Positions 23,864 through 36,687 of a stretch of DNA of 64,000 bases are shown here, piece after piece. This DNA is from Apoderus coryli (taxonomy: Eukaryota; Arthropoda; Insecta; Coleoptera; Attelabidae). Position numbers and translations under genes: made by a program. The DNA lies in the NCBI GenBank assembly GCA_911728435.2, contig OU452210.1:3534001-3598000 (forward strand). Reading direction: 5' to 3'. A model generated the notes under the pieces. It was not told where the DNA came from and ran no database searches. It saw only the letters and a list, made by a program, of their open reading frames with translations. How positions within the stretch are numbered: position 1 is the stretch's first letter; each line of letters opens with the position of its first letter.

Positions 23864-25806
23864 TCTATTAATTTAAAGTTATTGGTCATTTATTTAAATA
23901 TTAACTAAATATATCACAATAATTTTATCCACATTTTGGATATTAGTTTTTATTGTTTGACTCATAAACAAAAGAATAAAACTCATAAAAATCATGATTC
24001 GTGATCCATTTTACAAACCGCACATCAATAATACTTTTTTAACCAACTGAATAAGGGATAAGGGAGGAGTTGTTTTCAAGGGTAAACTGACGCATTCACA
24101 TATCACGCATATGAACTTGTAATTGTCAAAATTAACAGATCTAAGCAATGATTTAAAATTCAAATACAGATATGTATATGATTATCATTACACTAATATT
24201 AATAGGAGTATTAAAATTTCAAATGATTTACTCTGTTTTTTGCAACAGATTGAACTCTGACTGAACCAAGAACTAATCAGTTATCATGTTATATGTTATC
24301 AAAAAATAGACATACCAGAACTTAACCTTCATCTTCGTCAATATTTATATTGTCATAATATTGTGGTTATCACAAAATAAATAAATCATGTTGAGTAAAT
24401 AGGAATAAGCAGAGGATCAATTTTGGTATAAGGTATTATTATTATTTTATGCTCTTATTACGCATTCGTAAAACTGACTAAGTTAAGATTTCAATGTAGA
24501 CAAAAAATTTATTTTTTAAAATATTTACATATTAAATACAATTTTAATTCCAGGCTTTTAATATATTGGTACTTGAAAGTAGTGTCACAACGATTATCTA
24601 TCATTTAATCGACGTAGGGATTGAGATTTTTTAAAATAAAATATGAACAACAAAAAATTGAAAACAATAAAAGGAATTTTATGCTCAATTACCAACACAG
24701 ATGCGCCGCCTCATATTCCCGTAGCGGGACGCGCATATAAGCTACGGGCTTGTATCTTATATAAATCGTATATAAATTAACTCTTGTTTTGTTAAACAAG
24801 CCCGTATCTTAAAGTTTGTTTTCCCAAGCGCAGAAACGTTCAGGATTCGCTTCGAGAGAAGTGAGGCAACGCAGTGCGAATTCTTTTCATCTTTCTACCC
24901 TTTGACAAAGTTTCTTGTAAAAGGTTCTACCATAGTCTTTATATGACATGATTCTTCTAACCTGTTTCCAAGAATTGGTATTTGGCATTGGTCATGTTCG
25001 CGGGTCACAAAGTTCAAGATTTTTAGTAACCGTTAACCTCAAATTAGTTTGTTATTGATTCGGAATCAGTTCTGGTAGCCCTAGGATTTTTGGAGAAAAT
25101 TCCACATACAGTGTATACCTTAGATTAAAGCAATCTAAGATATATATACTCATGGTACAATAAAACAATTGATTTATTAGGCATTATAACTTTTCAGTTA
25201 ACTGTCAATCTAATTTGTAAAAGGAAGGTGCGTGACAGGCATATGAGTGAAAATTGTTGATATTTGGCAAAAATTCAAGTGAGGTGAGTGGCTGGTGATC
25301 ATGCCACATCGTTTCATCTGCGCTAAGGTAATTTCTAAAAACCGGAGTTGAACCACCAAGAGAAGTGAGGCACGGTTCTATCATATCCATACAGACGTGC
25401 CTCGGTTCTCTCCTGCTTGAGGTTTAGAAGGAATACGCCCTTTTTAATAGTAAAGCTTATTTATATTTTGTTTTTGGAATATTGAATAGTATATTGTTGT
25501 TAGAGTATATATTGGGAAATTACCAAATGCATTGTCTTTATTGAAACCATCATGCTTGTAAAATGTAATAGGTATTTTCAACATAATTTGGGGATATGTT
25601 TGTCCTTGACATCAGCTTGGAAGCAGAACCATAGAATAAGAAAGCTTAGCTAGCTTTCTTATTCTATGGCAGAACTGATTGACTTTTTTTATTTTTGACA
25701 GTAGACAGTATTAAAATATCAACAACAGTATGGAATTGTTATTGTTTTGTGAAAACTGAAAATGATTAATTATTTTAAAAATTAATGTTATGGATTTATT
25801 GTAAAT
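23864..25806. other. Divergent intergenic region between UGCG and DENND6
   Basis: It holds the promoters of both genes, which are transcribed outward. No clear core element is visible. It contains three foldback sequences: ACGGGCTTGT/ACAAGCCCGT (24744-24811), a GAGAAGTGAGGCACG/CGTGCCTCGGTTCTC hairpin (about 25359-25411), and the perfect hairpin at 25629-25669. The motif AGAGAAGTGAGGCA also occurs at 24856, suggesting a small inverted-repeat element at 24856-25411. Confidence 0.5.
25629..25669. repeat. Perfect 17-bp inverted repeat (hairpin)
   Basis: CCATAGAATAAGAAAGC and its exact reverse complement flank a 7-nt TTAGCTA spacer. It lies 140-180 bp upstream of the DENND6 start codon, so it falls in the promoter or 5' UTR. 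It is too short for a microRNA precursor. Confidence 0.85.
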
Positions 25807-28800
25807 ATGACAGATGGAGAAAATAACGCCAGCACAAATGATGTTTTGAATGAAAATTCTTGGGATAACTTCAATAATTGGTTACATTGCATTTGTGTGG
25901 TGACTTTTGATCTAGAACTGGGCCAAGCACTTGAGGTATTATCATTTAAGTAAATGTTTTATTTCTGTTAACAAAATCTTTTTCCTTAGAGCATTTATCC
26001 GAAACATGTTACTCTTACAAAGCAAGAAACAGCGAATATTTGCTATTTGGCTTTTCCTGACTCAAATTCTGGATGTATGGGAGATACTTCTTTTGTTATA
26101 AGATTACAAAGCAGTTTGGGCAAGAAAAAATTGCGACCAGACCACCAAATTTATAACATAAAATGTCCAGCATCACTACAAATAGATCACGGCTATTTTT
26201 GGGGATATGTATATTTCAGACAAGTAAAAGACATCACATTGCCAAGAGGATATTTTCAAAAGGTATTAAATATTTCTATGTCTAATGTAGTCTATCATTC
26301 ATCAAAACTAAAGTAAACATTATATGATAATGGTTTTATATTCTTTAAATTTTTAGAGCGTCGTGATTCTCTCACTGTTACCATTTAACAACTTATTTAG
26401 TAAAATATGCAGTTACATAGCACCAGAATATTTTGACCACGGACCTGCCAGTTTAGAAGCGGTTTGTTATAACATTAATTCATGGCCTTCACCCGTGCCA
26501 GGGTTCACATTAAATTTACCTTTACTTGGATCTGTTTTTCAGGTAAGCACGTTTAGCGGTAAATGACTCTTGAAACATTTGATACAAGATATGTAACACA
26601 TTTCGAATGTATTGTGTATCCATCGTTGACCCATTTTTCGACATGTTTTCGATCGATTGGAAAGTAAATTATTCATTTGTACAAAACGATCAACGGTGAC
26701 TAATTTGACCTGTTTTCTACAGGATGTGTTTTCTGTAGTAGGCAAGGGCTTACGAGTTGATGCTATCTATACTGATTTTTCGAAGGTCTTCGACAAGCTG
26801 GACCACTCGATGATTCTTCAGAAAATGTGTAACGCCGGATTTGAGGAGAGTCTTGTGTTGTTTTTCACATCTTACTTTTCGGATCCTAAACAATACGTTG
26901 AATTTAATAGCCACAAATCAAAGTTGGTCTCAGCTACTAGTGGAACGCCGCAAGGTAGTTGTTTGGCTCCATTAATATTTTCGATTTTTATTAATGACAT
27001 CTCGCAGAGTTTACCAAGTAGTTATTTAATGTTTGCAGATGATATCAAAATATATCGCACTATTCAAAATGAATTAGACTGTGTCTTGTTGCAAAGGGAC
27101 TTCAAGGTACTTGTATGGTGTCGTAAGAACAAATTGCCCCTAAATATAGAAAAGTGTAAGTTTGTCATATTTTCAATGTCAAAGAGTACATCTGCCGTTC
27201 GTTATGAGCTTGGAGGTACTGAGCTGCAGTTATTTGATGTCGTTAGGGATTTGGGGGTTAACATCGATAATAAATTAACATTTAATCAGAATATTCAATT
27301 TATTACACAAGAAGCTTAATAAATTAACATTTAATCAGAATATTCACTATATAAATATTACACAAGAAGCTTTCCGTATGCTGGGCTTTTTATTCCGCAC
27401 CAGCAGAGAATTTGATCATTTTGAATGCTTAATGAATTTGTACTACGGTATCGTGAGATCTAAACTTGAATATGCTTCTATAATCTAGTCTCCGATCTAC
27501 CGAATACATGCTGAACCAATATACATGCAGGGCAGGTTTTTCTCTTTAAACTGGTGAATGGTTTGATAGATTGTCCTCGATTGCTTGGTCAGGTTGATTT
27601 GTACTCCTCCAGAAATAGCAGGTTGTTTCATATAGACGCTATGTACAAATTATGCATTAAGAGCGCCGTTAGTGAGAGCGTGTCAAACCTGCAATACATT
27701 TAAATTAAGCAGTGAGACCAGTTACCTTGGCCGGACTCTGGACTCGTTCAGTGCTTATCTGTCTGGATGCGTTCCAATTCGTAATATTTTGTGGACGGAA
27801 TAATTATAGATAATACTATGCCTATATGTAATTGTTTTTGTGAATGTATACTTTTTCTTATTTTCGTTACAGTTGCTTATTATTTTATTGTTATCATGAG
27901 ATACTCTATGCTGTTATAAATTCATTTTTGCCTTGTAATTGGGTGCACTACCTGTTAGACAAGAAACTACTTATTTAATATGCTGCGACAATACAACTGA
28001 TCGTAAAATCTCGTATGTGATCCCGGTCTGAATGAGACAGACCCCGATACCTAAATCAAATTGATGCTATTCTTCTTCTAATAATATAATAATTTCACTA
28101 CTAGAACTAAATTCTTTTTTAGACTTATATCCCATTATCCGGTACTAATTCTCCATGCGTGGCTAACTTAGCGTTAAAAAATGAAACATGTGACAAACAA
28201 ATACAAACACATGTTGAGAATTTGAATTTATTTGCGATTTTGCAACCAGTTTTATCCCACATACATCTTCTTTGGGAATTGGTTATAACATGTGAGCCGT
28301 TGATTGTTATGGCTTCGTCTCCTGCTCAATGTTCTGCAATGGTTTTAGCTCTCACCAGGTAATTAGTATTCTTTTATTTTGCTTACCAGAAATTAAGTAA
28401 ATTTTGTAGAAATTAGTAGTAGTATAATTATATTGAAGTATAGTAATGAAATAAAGTTTGTAGTGAATTTTGATATAAATATTTTATTGGAGGATTTCTT
28501 AAATAGCGTTATTATGAATGTGAAATTTATAATTTCAGTGGTTACATTGAGGCTACTTGCTATTCTAATGCATGTTGATTTAAATATATACAGTGCTTTC
28601 ATTTTAAAATTTGCCGCCCAGAATAACTCGTCATCTAAAGTAGACACGATAACATCGATTTTGTTTTTGAGGGGGAACTTTAAAACCACTGTTGGTTGAA
28701 TTATGTGTTCCACCCCTTCACCCTCAGCCAACTCAACTATTATAATCTTAAATATCACCCCCCGTCTTGTGATATATCATCTTAAGTAACAGTTCTATCC

Positions 28801-31278
28801 GTATACGATCTGTTTCTGAGATAAAGGCATACATGAAAGTAGTAGACAAAAAATCCGAAAATTATTGTATTAAATGCTCAAAGTGAGTTCCATTATTTTC
28901 TAAACAATAATTTTCAAAAAATGTTTACCGAGAGATTTGTCTACAGGCTCGACTTATTCTATTTTTGAGGTCATCAATGTCTTCTGGCGGAGTTTGATAA
29001 ATTTCTGTTTTTAAGTGTTCCCAAAGAAAGAAGTCCAGTGGAGATCATGGCGGCCACTCTTGGGCACCTCTCCTTCCAATCCATTTCTGAGGAAACGTTT
29101 CATCCTGCTATTGCCTAACACGAAGAGCGTTATGAGGAGGAGCTCCATCTTGATGAAAATGCAAATTGTCTTCTTACAGCATAAGGTTTACGTCTTTATC
29201 GTCTGGTTTTATAGCAACTGAGTGAATCAGGTTTACTTCTATTAAAATAGGCCCAATTATCTCGTCCCCCAGAGTTCCTGTCCACACAGTAGTGGTCTCG
29301 GGATACTGTGTATGGTCCTCCCGAAACACATGTAGATTTTCATTCTCCCAATACCTACAATTGTGTTTGTTGACAAATCTATTCAAGAAAAATGTCGAAT
29401 CAAAATTCAACCAACAATGGTTTTGAAGTTGCGCCTCCAAAACAAAATCGACGTGTTTTTGTCGAAAATCAAGCAAGTAAAGTAAAATAAATTATGATTT
29501 TAGGTTAATATCACCATTACAGTTTTGTGGTGATTATAGACCTTATTTTACAATTCATGACAGTGAATTTAAACAATTCACAAGTAAATTACAAGGACCT
29601 CCACCTGTTGTACTTGGAGTCACAAATCCGTTTTTTGCGAAAACTCTTCACCACTGGCCTCATACAATACGATTAAGTGAAGATTTAGGTAATTGTTGCA
29701 TTTGATTTTTTTTTAGAAATAGAGCAGACATTATAATTGAGTTCAATTTATAAATCGATTTTATTTTGTTTTAACAGTATTTCTCATCAGTAAGCTAATG
29801 AAATACAAAACAAGAATCATATCTGAAAAGCAAACTATCTGTTTCAATGATCCTTGTTCTAAAGAATAAACTATTTACAGGTACACAAAAATATAAGTTG
29901 AAGAAAACCGCTCCAACAAAAGCCATTGACAATGCATCTGGTATATATACTAGTTATAAACCGTTTTTACAAAAAGACAAACATATTATTAAGAAAATAT
30001 TAAGTGGTGTAAATTCTAAACGTCCATCTGAAGTACAGTCAGCACTTTTGAGACGACACCTATTAGAAGTTACCGAAAGTTTTATGATACCATTAGAGCG
30101 GTACATAGGTAGTTTAATGCCGTTGCAGAAAAGTATTTCTCCGTTTAAGGTAAAACATATTTAGTTCTTAATATGCATGTCTAATTTATGTATTTATAAA
30201 TATTAATAAGTTTAATTGCATTTCTCCATAAATGCATCGTGGTCATAAGAAACACCAAGGTACAGGTTAGATTGTGCTTTAGAACGTGTTTAGGATAGAA
30301 CCTAAATATAGGACTGTCCTGCTGGTTTTTGATACTGCTATTGAAACTACAGCTTTAAATACCTAATAACATGAACTTAGTGCGGAAAAATCGATTGTAT
30401 TTTAAAGTTGGTGTAAGTCCAAATAGTCTAATTGCGGATAAAAGTAATACATTTATGATTTTCATCTTCCAAAATACCATCGTTAACGTAGCCTCGAATG
30501 TGAAACTGAGCTTCGTCCGAAAATGTTATGTTAGGCGTATCAGAGCATTTCAAAATGGAGTGCGCTTTGGTACAGGAAATGGACTAGGTTAGATGTATGT
30601 TTGATGTCTATGAATGAAATGTGCGATGACAACAGTATGATGAGATGATTAAGCAACTTCCTAATACATCTCTATTCTATCAGATTGGGCATACTAAAAA
30701 TTTATGTTTTTCAGGCTGCCCCTACGCCGTTACCGTTTAATCCGGACAATTTTTTCGCTACTCTAGAATCGGCCGGGCCACAATTAACCTTAAACAACAC
30801 AGGGATTAAAGGTGATTGGGCAGGTCTTTATAAAAAGTTTTTCAGATCACCCAATTTTAGAGTTTGGTTTAATACAAGGCATACAGAGTTAACGCTAAAG
30901 CTTCAAGCTTTACAACTTGAAGCTTTATCTAATGCGGTAAGTAATGTTTAACGCGTTCTTTTACTTTGAATTACTTTAGTTTTAAATACCATTTTCCACG
31001 TCAAATAAATTTACATTTTAGATTGTCAAAAATCAGTGACAATTACCATTTTAATTTATAGTGATATTTCTTTATAGAATTTGATTGACTGGGTTCAACA
31101 GGGCCGTCCTGAAGTTGAAGTTGTTGACATGGTTTTGAAAATAAAGAACAAAATAAATAAGTGCAATGAACATAATATTCCAGTCAGTGAAATAACTAAG
31201 GAACAATTAAATCAAAGATTAAAAGATATTATTGCCTCATTACCAGACGATTTAAGAAATATTTTACAAGTTTCCTGA
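25807..31278 (+). CDS. DENND6A: DENN domain-containing protein 6 (DENND6)
   Basis: DENND6 proteins are guanine-nucleotide exchange factors acting on Rab14 at endosomes, with roles in recycling and cell junctions. Eight exons join in frame: 25807-25935, 25990-26262, 26357-26542, 28123-28358, 29504-29688, 29881-30149, 30715-30936 and 31078-31278 (566 aa; vertebrate proteins about 600). Landmarks are [20 protein letters not shown] at the N-terminus, then [115 protein letters not shown] and a C-terminal [10 protein letters not shown]. The start is the first ATG of the exon with an acidic, Asn-rich leader. All introns are GT-AG. Intron 3 contains a LINE, intron 4 and intron 6 contain transposase remnants. 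Insects usually have one DENND6 gene, so the vertebrate A/B suffix is only nominal. Confidence 0.95.
26570..28060 (+). mobile_element. 5'-truncated non-LTR retrotransposon (jockey-like reverse transcriptase)
   Basis: The element is inserted in DENND6 intron 3 in the same orientation as the gene. An open stretch (26657-27319, 220 codons) carries RT blocks: [28 protein letters not shown], the [20 protein letters not shown] block, and the catalytic [21 protein letters not shown] and [16 protein letters not shown] follow. A stop follows a roughly 45-bp local duplication (27301-27370), after which the C-terminal frame resumes ([28 protein letters not shown]) with further stops. No endonuclease domain or 5' ORF is present, so it is dead on arrival. 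Confidence 0.85.
28800..29476 (-). pseudogene. Decayed mariner/IS630-like DDE transposase
   Basis: In DENND6 intron 4, antisense to the gene, the minus strand reads [20 protein letters not shown], then [18 protein letters not shown], then after a frame break [26 protein letters not shown] and [20 protein letters not shown], followed by a [15 protein letters not shown] stretch. These are the consecutive blocks of an insect DDE_3-type transposase, including the second Asp in HQDGAPPH and the third region near SPLDFF. Stops and frameshifts make it non-functional. It ends only about 28 bp before DENND6 exon 5. Confidence 0.8.
30385..30590 (-). pseudogene. Short DDE transposase fragment
   Basis: In DENND6 intron 6 the minus strand encodes [20 protein letters not shown] and then ENHKCI. 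This is the 'ITFSDEAxFxLxGYVNxQN.R' block around the first catalytic Asp of the same transposase superfamily as 28800-29476. It stops soon after. Confidence 0.55.
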
Positions 31279-31586
31279 TACTTGCTTAATTACAAATTTT
31301 CTATATATAATTCATTTTTGTTTATGCAATGCACGGGATAACTGTAAAAAGTAATTATTTGCTCATTGAACACATTGTTTCCTGTACGAATTCACGATGA
31401 ATATTTGCAAGTGATGTGCCAAAGATTTGACATTATTCCGGCCTACTCCATATTCAATACGTTTCCTGTATATTTGCGCATCATTTTCAGTAATATTACA
31501 ATAGAGATTTTGTAATTTGTACTAAATTATCAATATTGTTATTTCTCGAAATGTCCAATATATATATACCTATTATATTAACATTA

Positions 31587-31592
31587 AATAAA
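31587..31592 (+). promoter_or_regulatory. Candidate DENND6 polyadenylation signal
   Basis: AATAAA lies about 310 nt after the DENND6 stop codon and is followed by a T-rich stretch, giving a plausible 3' end. Confidence 0.5.
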
Positions 31593-32658
31593 GTTTTATT
31601 TTTATAAGTTGTTGAATATTATTTACAAAACAAAAACGTGGCAATATATATATTTCAGTTTTAAACCCTCAATCACAAGAGAGGGTTTTTCAGCTGCTTT
31701 CTAATGGAGCTAACCTAGGGTTACCATTTTCGCTCTTAACTTTTTTCTTTGAATTCTACTGCCAAACGGAAGCATAGTAGAAAACATTTTTAGAAACCAA
31801 TGCAAAAAAGCCATTAATCATTTTTTTTTAAATAAACACAGTTCCTTCCAGGGTTGATAAAAATCAAAAATGGATGATTTTTTTACTAGCTTTTACAAAT
31901 AATATTGTTTTCAAATATATCTAACTGCTTATATTTTGTTAAGTAAACAAATATTTTTAGGCAGGAATACTAATAGTACAAATACAGATTCGAAGCAAAA
32001 CTGGAGAGATTTTAACATGAAAATTTCGTTCTCGTAGTTTTTGCAAGTTTGTGACTTTGTCCCTCAAACTTGTATTACCGTGAAAATTTTGTGCGGGCCT
32101 TATTGCAAGTTTGCAGCTTTGGCGAAACTTGTAATAACTGGCAAAGAATTTTGAAATCAATATTTGACGATGAAAAATCTAAGTGTTTAAAAAGTTATCT
32201 GGACAATATGTTTGCACGCCCTTAGATAAATGGTCCAATATACATAATGTGCCGATAATCTGTAATTTTGACAGCAGCGGATGGAAATAGTGTTATTTTA
32301 GAAAGCATAGATACATCTAGTCATCCCTATACAACTAACTATCTGACCAAATTGGCTATTAATTGGAATTATTCAATTGCAATTAATAGCCAATAATACT
32401 CATTAATATTGCCATAACCGTTGATCACCTATGTGTTTTATCTATGGTTTCACACACTTATACACACAACAATATTTGCGTTTGTTTATAATTTCACTAA
32501 AATCTCAGACCTCAAATGCAATTTCGTAACCCTGTAACCGTATTACCTATTTCATTTCTCTGAAAGGAAATATTTTGCCACACCCTATTTAAGACATAAA
32601 ACATACTGTAATACCTAAATAATATAAATTATTTTCACATATTATGACCAAATGCACA
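31593..32658. other. Convergent intergenic region between DENND6 and TADA3
   Basis: No gene is seen. It contains an AGAAATTTTGCA-type near-repeat around 32030-32150 (two copies of a 'TTGCAAGTTTG..CTTTG' word) and a perfect inverted repeat, ATTGGCTATTAATTG/CAATTAATAGCCAAT, at about 32351-32394. Confidence 0.5.
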
Positions 32659-32664
32659 TTTATT
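32659..32664 (-). promoter_or_regulatory. Candidate TADA3 polyadenylation signal
   Basis: Minus-strand AATAAA lies about 155 nt past the TADA3 stop codon; it is the first such hexamer downstream that I see in a reasonable position. Confidence 0.4.
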
Positions 32665-32819
32665 GGGTTGAATACTATATATTTTTATACAAATAAAGCA
32701 GAATATTATCCATTGTTTAATTTAGAACGGCAAATGACACCACCAGTACCATGCACCGTTGCTAGACACGTCAGTGAAACCACACCTTAAAGTGTTACCA
32801 ATTACCATAACTCTAACCA

Positions 32820-35800
32820 TCAGTAAAGCACTGATTTATCTGTCAGCCCGTTAATTTGATTATTCAATGCACTTTGTTGTTTCAATAATGCATCGGCACT
32901 TTCTTCATACTGTTGTGTAATTTGCTCTGAAAATACATCTTTATCGAAATCTTCACGTTCTTCTTGAAGGGCTTTTTTTCTAGCAACTATAATGCTATTG
33001 TATAAATCCAGAATGTTTCTGTCAACTTTCTCTAATTCTTCTTTTAATTCTGTACATCGAATATCATTTATAACAGCTTTCTTCAGTTTAGTTAATTCAT
33101 CTACGTTGTATTTGTTTATCGATACTAATTCTTGTTGGCACTTCTTTATTTCTGTTAGAATAGCATCTTCTGGGGGCGGAGTCTACGAAAAAATAATATT
33201 TATAAATCTGATACATATAAATACCATTATATTTTATAATTTTGTGAAAACGATGTTTGACTGTTTTATGGCGGATTTCAATGTAAGAAACAAAAACATC
33301 CAATAATGATAGAATATACCTACTTAATTATAAACTTATATTACCTTTTGAAAGTCTTTTAATTTTATCATTCCCATATCAACAAATTCTTTCATAAGGC
33401 AATTATCGAGGCAGGTTCCAATTTTTTGAGCCGAACTGTGTTTGAATTTAACAGGATCTAAAAAAATAACAAAATATCAACTAAAAACTAATGACAACCA
33501 GATGTTTTTGGCGACATCTAGTGCAAGCAGGCAATATGCCCGGTGAAACACAGTTTACAAACGATGGCCGGACAAGAAGTAACAACTCCATTAAATCCTA
33601 TTGCCAACACTAGATACGGCCTTCGTTCGTGAACTGTTCACCGGGCATATTCTCTGCTCACACTAGATTTCGTAAATGCTGGAAATTTGGGTCACTCTGC
33701 CTGCCGATCACCACTGATGAGTTGTGGATCAACGAAACGGCCCGTCTGGAGGAAGCATGGTAGTGTGAAACAAATTTCCAACATAACTAAAAGTATTGTT
33801 ACTTTATGTAACAAGCAATTCGTAAAAACTAATGATCGGAAGAATGGTATGTACTTAAAGGGGGACACAATAATAGCAAAGCCTGTATGAGGGTGCCCCA
33901 GGGGGAAGTGTTATCTCCTCTGATTTAGAACCTTGCTATCAGATGATTCGATAAGATTGCTGGACAGTGAAGACTAGGTCTTCTGCAAAGCCCAGAACCC
34001 CAAAGTCTTAATTCATTAAGGAAACGTATGCAACGCTCCTTGATATAGCAAAAAACTGGACCATGGAACAGGGACTAAAAATGAGTCCGTCAGAGTCAGC
34101 AACGATCGCTTTCACGAAGAGGAAGAAAACAGTAAAAATATGCGGGGACATAAAGTATCTAGGGGTTACTTTAAACTCAAAGCTTCCCTGGAATGCACAT
34201 CTACAAAGAACCAAAGCTTCTGTTACACCCAAAGATGGGGCTCTGAAGAGTCGTAAGGTCACAACTAAACGGATGTGGGAATGACAAAAACAACTTAAGG
34301 CCTTGGGGACCATAATAAAGTTCACCTAATATGGGACCCGGACCACTCAGAAATCGAGAGAAACGAGAGAGCAGCCTGGCGGGCTAGACAGGCCTCTGAA
34401 ATCTCATATAATAGTACGGACCCTGCACAGGATAGTGACGGGTACATGGTTGTTAGATTGGGTGGCATAAAAATACGAGGACTTTTCTTTCGGCTTATTG
34501 TCGTTGTTTTATCACTTCTGTTCTTCCTTCGGTAATCCATTCCTCACTTAACCCACAGGTCACATTATGATTTTTGTTTCAAGCTTGAAATGTTCTATCA
34601 AAGTTTAAAATATTCAATATATGCATGATCATTTTATTACACATGAATTTCACTCGAAACACAGCAAGTAACACAAGATGATTAATTCAAACTTTAATAA
34701 ATTGTAGTTCATATTGTTCAGGAAACACTCCCCTGAACTGTGAACTCCGCGTCTGTATTTAATAGTTGAAGTTTTACTTGTCTTAATACGGATTGCGTGT
34801 TGATGTCTTGGCCGTCGACTAGTTCGAGTGTATGAAGATGTGGCGAAATTCTAGAACTTTACCGTGAAAATTATTAACGATACGATATGGATTGCTCGTT
34901 TGCGGATTAAATCTAACAAATTTCTCCAAAAAATATAATATACTATGAGTAGTACTCGCGCTCAACCTTAGAGCAGTAAAGTTAGATCACAGCGCACGGA
35001 CTATTTCATACACCGGATACAACTTCTGCCAAGTGAACTGCCCAAGCTTTTAGATTCCCAATCCAAAATCAAGCTGTTCGCTGTTCTTAATCTCGAAATG
35101 CTCTGGCATCAAAAGTTTATCCGCTGCCACAGGCACAGGATTTTTATAAAAATAAACCGCAAATTCGATTTAGGGTCTCTAAATTTCATGTATAGTACGT
35201 ACCAATGTGTAGACAGACCAAAAGCACATAAATATGTCTTCCTAACAATGAAAATATATATAATAATAAAGCTTGGTAGCTTACCTTTAATTTTATGATG
35301 TTTATGGATATCTCCATTCCTTATAGATTCATTTTTCAAAGCCGATAGTAATCTCTGAGCATGAGGAGGTTCGCCTATTCTAAGAAAAGATAAGGAGTTG
35401 AAAAATAGTTAATAAAATTAAATTCCATACATACGATTGCTCTCCAATAATTTTATGAACTACAGTATTTTTGATAATAATTTGTTCATCACTTAAGATA
35501 TCTTCAGTCCATGATTTTGCATAATGGTCACCAGTCTCTGGTATTTTGGTATCAATTTCTCTAGAAAACTCTTGGAGTAAACCATCTAAAAACTACCATA
35601 TACACGTTAACCAAAATTTTGTCCAATCCGCAATACTTCCTAGTACTTACAGCCAAATCATCTCTATTTACATGCGCACAATATGGTTCAACAGAAGTCC
35701 AAAATTTGTCAGAATTATCATTTCTCGGAACATCTTGATATACACTATCAGATTTGTTAGGTAATGAATGTTTTTTCAGAACTCTCATACCATTCATCAT

Positions 35801-36645
35801 ATCTTTATATTTGTATTTATCGTCAGGCCGTTTTATCTTCAATGATATCTAAAACAACATAGTTTTATGAATAAACACGTTTCCTTTAAAGGACAATATT
35901 ATTTATTCTTTATTTGCCAGTAGACAAATTACTTTAAAATAACACAATAAGACAAAATCAAATTGTGTGCATAAATATCAGAAGAAAAATACACAGCCAC
36001 ATGAAAAAAATCGGTTGTGTCACCCCAAAACTTTCCCGGCAAGTTATAATATATATATATATAATCGTATAATCAAAAATATATGACCTGCGTAACGCAA
36101 CAGAATTTTAATAATAATTATTATTATAATTGTATTATTTTCATTATTACCAACAAACTAACGTAACCAACTAACTATATTATTCAAAAATCAGAAAAAA
36201 AAAAGTATATTTCCTGAAGTAATCCATCTTCGAGAGGAGTTGAATGTGTAAGACACAAATAAAACAACGTCTACTCCACCAAAATATTTATATATTATTA
36301 TGCAATCAGCATGCAGCGCCAGACATGTTTCGGAACATTAAGTTTCCATCATCAGTGGCTCAAAATAAACAGTCACGCAGTCATTTAGTTAAAGTCAAAC
36401 AGTATGGCATGGACTATATAAACGTATACAAACATTTAGCGGAAATTATTTAAATAAAATATTATAAAATTAAAATACAAAACATTTTCTTATTGAAGAA
36501 GAAACTCAAAAAATTTTTGCTGTCATAGTAGTATATAAAATTCTGTTTACCATCTCTCGAAAGTTCTATTTTTCATAAAGATTTAAACTGAACCATGATA
36601 TACAAAAAGAAACTATAAAATAACTAAATTTTATATACTACTATG

Positions 36646-36687
<42 letters not shown>

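Noticed and set aside
36244..36453. 69-codon ORF also found identically at 36742-36951 on the other strand
   Set aside because: The identity is due to the inverted repeat; the translated segment includes the ribozyme complement and shows no protein-like features.
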